This document shows, in pieces, positions 4,526 through 8,441 of a DNA stretch of 8,441 nucleotides. Location of the stretch: assembly GCA_038040325.1 (NCBI GenBank), contig JBBPIM010000061.1, positions 1 through 8,441 of the forward strand, given 5' to 3'. The translations under genes were made by a program, and so were the position numbers. How positions within the stretch are numbered: position 1 is the first letter of the stretch; each line of letters begins with the position of its first letter. The notes under the pieces were generated by a model. The model did not search any database, was not told where the DNA came from, and worked only from the letters and a program-made list of their open reading frames with translations. This DNA comes from Mayfieldus profundus (GTDB lineage: Bacteria; Actinomycetota; Thermoleophilia; Solirubrobacterales; 70-9).

Positions 4526-6793
4526 TCAGGCCGCCAACCGCGACAGCAGCTCGAGCGCGCCGTTCTTGTTCAGCGGCTCGTTGAGGTTGCCGCACTTCGG
4601 CGACTGCACGCACGAGGGACAGCCGGACCGGCAGGGGCACTCCGAGATCAGGCGCATGGCGTCGCGCACGAGCGTCTCGAAGCGGTGGAAGCCCAGCCGG
4701 GTGATCCCGATGCCGCCCGGGTGGCCGTCGTAGATGAACACCGTGGGGCGACCGGTCTGCGCGTGGAAGTTCGTGGACAGCCCGCCGATGTCCCAGCGGT
4801 CGCACATGGCGATCAGCGGGAGGACCGCGATCTGGGTGTGCTCGGCGGCGTGCAGGGAGCCCAGCAGGTGCTCGAGCGGGAAGTCGCGCTGGAGCATGTC
4901 CTCGGGCAGCTCGTACCAGAGCGCCTGGGTGGAGAAGTGCTGCTCGGGCATGTCCAGCGCCACCAGGTCGAGGTTCTCGTGGTCGGACAGGCGCTTGCGC
5001 TGGAAGGCGGTCACCTGCTCGGAGACCGAGACCGTGCCGAAGGACAGCGGGCAGCCGGCCACCTCGCGGTGGTCGAGCACCTCCTCGATCCAGGTGTCGG
5101 TCTCCTTCTTTGGCTGGGTGTAGTAGTCGCCGCCGAAGGAGCGCACCAGCGCCCGCCGCGAGTCCAGGTCGAGGTCGGCCACCTCATACGAGCTGCCCAT
5201 GTGCAGGTAGATCGCGCCGGGGTGCACGGCCGAGTGGGCGCGCGCGGTCTCCACCGAGCCGATCACCTCGCCGGCGTCGGCCTCCACGACCGCCACCGAG
5301 TCGGGCGATGCGGAACGCAGCGGAATCTCCGCCGCCGGGAAGCCCTCGCCGCGGGGCAGGTAGCGCCCGCCGCGCTCGCGCAGGCGCCCGAGGGACACCA
5401 GGCGGCGGGCCCCAGCCTCCCAGCGCGGCCCGAGGAACTCCTCGTCTCCCGCCGTGAGGGGCATCTCGTAGGCAGCGGCCCAGAGGTGCGCGAGGTGGAT
5501 CTCCTCGGCCTCGGGGTCGAGGATCGCCGACTCCACCGGGCGTGCCAGGAACTCGTCTGGGTGGCGGCAGAAGAACTGGTCCAGCGCGTCGGCGCCGGCC
5601 ACGTAGAGGGCCAGTCCGGTGTGGCGCCGGCCGGCGCGGCCCCACATCTGGCGCAGGCTTGCCACCGTGCCCGGGAAGGTCACGCAGATCGCCGCGTCGA
5701 GGTCCCCCACGTCGATGCCCAGCTCCAGCGCGTCGGTGGCCACCACGGCCAGCAGATCGCCCGCCATCAGCCGCTGCTCGATCTCGCGTCGCTGGGAGGG
5801 CGTGTAGCCGGCGCGGTAAGGGGCCACCAGCTCGGCCAGGTCGCCGCGGCCGCGATCCTCCAGACGCAGGCGCGTGAAGCGCTGGATCAGCTCCACCCCT
5901 CGGCGGGACTTCAGGAAGCAGATCGTGCGCACCCCCTGCTCCACGAGGTCGGCGAGCAGGTCGGCCGCCTCGGCCAGCGGCGAGGCGCGCGCGCCGGTGC
6001 GCTCGTCCACCAGCGGCGGGTTCCAGATGGCGATCCGGCGCTCGGCCCGCGGGGCGCCGTCGCGGTCCACCAGCGCCACCTCGCGCCCGGTGAGCCCCTC
6101 GGCAAGCTCGACGGGGTTGGCGATAGTGGCGCTGGCCAGCACGAACCGCGGCTCGGTGCCGTAGGCCAGCGCCACGCGGGCCAGGCGACGCAGCACGTTT
6201 GCCACGTGGGAGCCGAACACGCCGCGGTAGACGTGGGCCTCGTCCACCACGATCCAGGCGAGGTTGGCCAGCAGGTCGCCCCACGACTGGTGGTTGGGCA
6301 GCACGCCAACGTGCAGCATGTCCGGGTTGGTGAGGATCAGGTTGGACCGGCCGCGGATGGCGCGGCGCTCCTCGCGCGGGGTGTCGCCGTCGTAGATCGC
6401 CGGGCGCAGGTAGTTCAGGCCGAGCTTGTGGAGCGCACGCGCCTGATCCTGGGCGAGCGCCTTGGTGGGGTAGAGGTACAGCGCGCGCGCCGAGCGGTCG
6501 TGGGCCAGCGTGTCCAGCACGGGCAGGTTGAAGGCCAGCGACTTGCCGCTGGCAGTGCCCGTGGTCACGATCGTGTCCCGTTGATAGGCCGACTCCAGGG
6601 CGTCGGCCTGGTGGGCGTAGAGGCCCTCGATCCCGTTGCGCTCGAGCGCCGCGCGCAGCTCCGGGTGCAGGCGCTCGGGCAGCGGCTCGGTGAGGGCGTC
6701 CTGGTGGCGCTCCTTGCTCTCCGCCACCAGCTGCTCGCCCTCCCCGCGTTTGAGAAGCGCTTCCCAGGGCATCTGTTGGCCCGCCACGGTCAC
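4526..6793 (-). CDS. DEAH-box superfamily 2 helicase, MrfA/YprA type
   Basis: This is a 755-aa protein with conserved helicase motifs in order: Q-like H61-Q62, Walker A T-G-T-A-S-G-K-S (78-85), Walker B D184-E-A-H187, S-A-T (221-223), motif V A-T-D-A-L-E-L-G-I-D (353-362) and motif VI Q-M-W-G-R-A-G-R (383-390). The C-terminal part has the look of a DUF1998 domain, with a cysteine cluster C719-x-C-x3-C-x2-C-x5-C and a G-N-L-N-E-P segment. Bacillus MrfA (YprA) is a 3'-5' helicase in mitomycin-adduct repair and is related to eukaryotic Hrq1, so a DNA-repair role is inferred. GTG 6793 was chosen because a TAGGAT box sits 8 nt upstream. ATG 6772 (7 codons in) is the alternative. It diverges from the gpgS-like gene, with 22 bp between starts. 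Confidence 0.92.
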   Translation of the reverse strand: MTVAGQQMPWEALLKRGEGEQLVAESKERHQDALTEPLPERLHPELRAALERNGIEGLYAHQADALESAYQRDTIVTTGTASGKSLAFNLPVLDTLAHDRSARALYLYPTKALAQDQARALHKLGLNYLRPAIYDGDTPREERRAIRGRSNLILTNPDMLHVGVLPNHQSWGDLLANLAWIVVDEAHVYRGVFGSHVANVLRRLARVALAYGTEPRFVLASATIANPVELAEGLTGREVALVDRDGAPRAERRIAIWNPPLVDERTGARASPLAEAADLLADLVEQGVRTICFLKSRRGVELIQRFTRLRLEDRGRGDLAELVAPYRAGYTPSQRREIEQRLMAGDLLAVVATDALELGIDVGDLDAAICVTFPGTVASLRQMWGRAGRRHTGLALYVAGADALDQFFCRHPDEFLARPVESAILDPEAEEIHLAHLWAAAYEMPLTAGDEEFLGPRWEAGARRLVSLGRLRERGGRYLPRGEGFPAAEIPLRSASPDSVAVVEADAGEVIGSVETARAHSAVHPGAIYLHMGSSYEVADLDLDSRRALVRSFGGDYYTQPKKETDTWIEEVLDHREVAGCPLSFGTVSVSEQVTAFQRKRLSDHENLDLVALDMPEQHFSTQALWYELPEDMLQRDFPLEHLLGSLHAAEHTQIAVLPLIAMCDRWDIGGLSTNFHAQTGRPTVFIYDGHPGGIGITRLGFHRFETLVRDAMRLISECPCRSGCPSCVQSPKCGNLNEPLNKNGALELLSRLAA

Positions 6794-6801
6794 CGCCAGC
6801 C

Positions 6802-6807
6802 ATCCTA
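6802..6807 (-). promoter_or_regulatory. -10 box of the helicase gene
   Basis: TAGGAT on the minus strand lies 8 nt before the GTG at 6793, consistent with a leaderless transcript. It occupies the 22-bp gap between the divergent starts, so any -35 contact would fall inside the gpgS-like coding region. No good -35 match is visible. Confidence 0.4.
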
Positions 6808-6815
6808 CGCACGGC

Positions 6816-7703
6816 TTGATCCGCTCCTTCGCCCACACCGACTTCCCGCTCGAGCTTCTGCTCGAGCGCAAGGCCGCGCCGATCTCGGTGGTGCTTCCCG
6901 CGCGCGAGGTGGCCGACACCGTGGGCTCGATCGTGGAGCGGGTGCTCTCTCTGGAGGGCCTGGCCGACCAGGTGCTGGTGGTGGACGCCGCCTCCCAGGA
7001 CGGCACGGCGGAGGTGGCGGCGCGAGCCGGCGCGGAGGTTGTGCAGGAGGGCGAGCTGGTGCCCGAGTTCGGCCGGGTGCTGGGCAAGGGGGACGCGATG
7101 TGGCGGGCGCTGAGCGCCGTCCGGGGAGAGCTGGTGCTCTACCTGGACGCCGACACGCGCGACTTTCAGACGCGCTTTGCCACGGGCCTGCTCGGGCCGC
7201 TGGTGGTGCATCCCGAACTGCAGCTGGTGAAGGCCAACTTCGAGCGCCCGTACGTGCTGGAGTCGGGTGAACAGCGTCCGCGCGAGGGCGGGCGGGTGAC
7301 CGAGCTGGCCGCCCGGCCGCTGCTGAGCGCCTTCTACCCCGAGCTGGCCGCGTTCGGCCAGCCGCTGGCCGGCGAGGTGGCGGCCCGCCGCACGCTGCTC
7401 GAGTCGATCCCCTTCTCGACCGGCTACGCCGTGGAGACGGCGATGCTGCTGGATGCCCGGGACGCGGTGGGGGTGCACGCGATGGCTCAGGTGGACGTGG
7501 GCGAGCGCCTGAACCGCCATCAGCCCCTTCCGGAGCTGGGGCCGATGGCCTACACGGTGCTGCGCGTGATCCTCGAGCGGCTGCGCCGCGACGGCCGCCT
7601 GCTCGACGATCACGCTCCGCCGCTCCAGACCGCCGACGGCCGGTTGGTCCAGGTGGAGCTGGTGGAGCGGCCGCCGTTTCTGTCGCTTCGCGCCCCTGCC
7701 TGA
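6816..7703 (+). CDS. gpgS: Glucosyl-3-phosphoglycerate synthase
   Basis: This is a 295-aa retaining GT-A glycosyltransferase of the GpgS (GT81) family. It transfers glucose from a nucleotide sugar to 3-phosphoglycerate, in the cytosol. Visible features are the N-terminal S-V-V-L-P-A-R nucleotide-binding start (24-30), V-V-D-A-A-S-Q-D-G-T (55-64), G-K-G (90-92), and the D111-A-D113 metal/sugar-nucleotide motif. Further on are G-R-V-T-E-L-A-A-R-P-L-L (159-170), Q-P-L-A-G-E (182-187), T-G-Y-A-V-E (202-207) and R-H235-Q, matching the family's C-terminal metal-binding His. TTG 6816 is the only in-frame start preceding the conserved F-P-L-E-x-L-L region; the next GTG lies inside the first strand. 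A mannosyl-transferring (MpgS-like) specificity cannot be excluded. A HAD phosphatase follows 31 bp downstream. Confidence 0.88.
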   Translation: MIRSFAHTDFPLELLLERKAAPISVVLPAREVADTVGSIVERVLSLEGLADQVLVVDAASQDGTAEVAARAGAEVVQEGELVPEFGRVLGKGDAMWRALSAVRGELVLYLDADTRDFQTRFATGLLGPLVVHPELQLVKANFERPYVLESGEQRPREGGRVTELAARPLLSAFYPELAAFGQPLAGEVAARRTLLESIPFSTGYAVETAMLLDARDAVGVHAMAQVDVGERLNRHQPLPELGPMAYTVLRVILERLRRDGRLLDDHAPPLQTADGRLVQVELVERPPFLSLRAPA

Positions 7704-7728
7704 CACGCGCAGCTGGAGCGCCTAGATT
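7700..7728 (+). promoter_or_regulatory. Promoter of the HAD phosphatase gene (leaderless)
   Basis: CTGACA (7700-7705) and TAGATT (7723-7728) are separated by 17 bp, close to the housekeeping sigma consensus. The -35 box overlaps the TGA stop of the upstream gpgS-like gene. The start codon at 7735 is 6 nt beyond the -10 and there is no Shine-Dalgarno, implying a leaderless mRNA independent of gpgS. Confidence 0.6.
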
Positions 7729-7734
7729 TGCCCG

Positions 7735-8441
7735 ATGGCACTGCGCTGCGTCTACACCGACCTCGACGGCACCCTGCTCGGCGCCGGCGCGTCGCTGTTC
7801 AGGGACGGCAAGGGTGGCTTCACACTGCGTCCGGCCCGCGCGCTGGAGGCTTGCCATCGGGCCGGCGTGGAGGTGGTGCTCAAGTCCGGCCGCCGCAAGG
7901 CGCAGGTGATGGAGGACGCGCGGCTGATCGGCCAGAGCGCCTACATCTACGAGATCGGATCGGGCGTGGTGATCGAGGACGATGAGCACTTCCTCTGCGG
8001 CCCATATGCGCCGCGGGACGGCCTCAGCCCCCACGATCTGATCGGCGACTCCGGGGCGCCGGCGCTCCTGGAGCGATCGTTCGGCGACGCCATCGAGCCT
8101 CACTCACCATGGCACCTCGACCGCTACGTGTCCCACCTCTACCGCGGCAGGGTGGACCTCGACGAGGCCAACGCGCTGCTGGAGCGCGAGGGCCACGGCG
8201 ACCTGCGGCTGGTGGACAACGGCGAGATCGAGGACGGGCGCTCGGTCTACCACCTGATCCCGGCCGTGGCCTCGAAGGCGGCCGGGGTGGAGCTTCACAT
8301 GCGGGCGCGCGGCTACGAGCCCGAGCAGTGCGTCGCGGTGGGCGACTCGCTGGAGGACCTGGGCGTGGCCGAGGTGGTGGGCCGCTTCTTCGTGGTGGCC
8401 AACGGCCCGGAGGCGTCGGGCGCGAACGTGGAGCGCACCGA
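7735..8441 (+). CDS. HAD phosphatase, mannosyl/glucosyl-3-phosphoglycerate type (partial)
   Basis: The first 235 residues are present; the 3' end runs off the window. It is a HAD-superfamily class IIB enzyme. Motif I is D9-L-D11-G-T13 (nucleophile and acid/base), motif II S51-G-R, motif III K181 in A-S-K-A-A-G-V, and motif IV G-D204-S-x-E-D208. The cap between motifs II and III, with G-S-G near residue 75, fits MpgP/GpgP-like phosphatases. Placed directly after a gpgS-like gene, it probably dephosphorylates glucosyl- or mannosyl-3-phosphoglycerate to the free glycosylglycerate. Actinobacterial mycobacterial-type GpgP is from a different superfamily, so this pair follows the HAD-type route. 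A generic Cof-like sugar phosphatase is the alternative. Confidence 0.85.
   Translation, partial: MALRCVYTDLDGTLLGAGASLFRDGKGGFTLRPARALEACHRAGVEVVLKSGRRKAQVMEDARLIGQSAYIYEIGSGVVIEDDEHFLCGPYAPRDGLSPHDLIGDSGAPALLERSFGDAIEPHSPWHLDRYVSHLYRGRVDLDEANALLEREGHGDLRLVDNGEIEDGRSVYHLIPAVASKAAGVELHMRARGYEPEQCVAVGDSLEDLGVAEVVGRFFVVANGPEASGANVERT

Noticed and set aside
4685..7270. 861-aa plus-strand open frame
   Set aside because: Antisense to the motif-rich helicase gene. Its translation is Val/Gly/His-rich without domains, a common shadow in GC-rich DNA.
5184..7706. 840-aa minus-strand open frame
   Set aside because: Lies out of frame over the helicase and antisense to gpgS. Low-complexity Arg/Gly/Pro sequence with no motifs.
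6805..8103. 432-aa minus-strand open frame
   Set aside because: Antisense to both gpgS and the HAD phosphatase, which carry clear catalytic motifs. Pro/Arg/Ala-rich shadow.
1..8441. CRISPR array, insertion-sequence ends or defence system
   Set aside because: No regularly spaced repeats, no transposase motifs and no recognisable defence effector. The helicase fits a repair MrfA-type protein rather than a defence helicase.

Overview
The window is very GC-rich. Its gene set points to an actinobacterium, most likely Thermoleophilia (Solirubrobacterales-like). This placement is inferred from the DUF3352 lipoprotein, the GpgS plus HAD-phosphatase pair, leaderless-type promoters and GC-rich codon use, not from a marker gene.

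Layout. (1) Positions 28-1841 look like a small decayed integrative element. A perfect 28-bp direct repeat (28-55 and 1814-1841) bounds it. The right copy covers the last 19 nt of an intact minus-strand tRNA-Phe(GAA) gene (1823-1895) plus 9 nt beyond it, which is the classic geometry of tyrosine-recombinase attachment sites. Inside are a frameshifted small membrane-protein gene (129-514), a 120-aa ORF joining a zinc-ribbon-like start to the last part of a tyrosine integrase (475-837, minus), a small Arg-rich membrane protein (1081-1347) and about 450 bp with no gene I can support. The 838-1080 gap is dense in inverted repeats.

(2) Positions 1981-8441 are ordinary chromosomal backbone. A DUF3352-type lipoprotein (1981-3477) is followed by a 92-aa dimeric alpha/beta-barrel-type protein (3541-3819). 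Meeting these head-on, with a 1-bp gap, are an M23/LytM exported peptidase (3821-4462, minus) and, upstream of it on the same strand, an MrfA/YprA-type DEAH helicase with a cysteine-rich C-terminus (4526-6793, minus). Divergent from the helicase, with only 22 bp between start codons, is a GpgS-type glucosyl-3-phosphoglycerate synthase (6816-7703). A HAD phosphatase of the mannosyl/glucosyl-3-phosphoglycerate type follows (7735 to beyond the window end).

Functionally, the synthase and phosphatase would make the compatible solute or polysaccharide precursor glucosylglycerate (or mannosylglycerate) in two steps. The helicase is probably for DNA repair, and the M23 protein for cell-wall work. Several genes appear to have a TANNNT -10 box 6-8 nt before the start codon, implying leaderless mRNAs. 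The most unusual region is the tRNA-Phe-anchored mini-island with its zinc-ribbon/integrase chimera.
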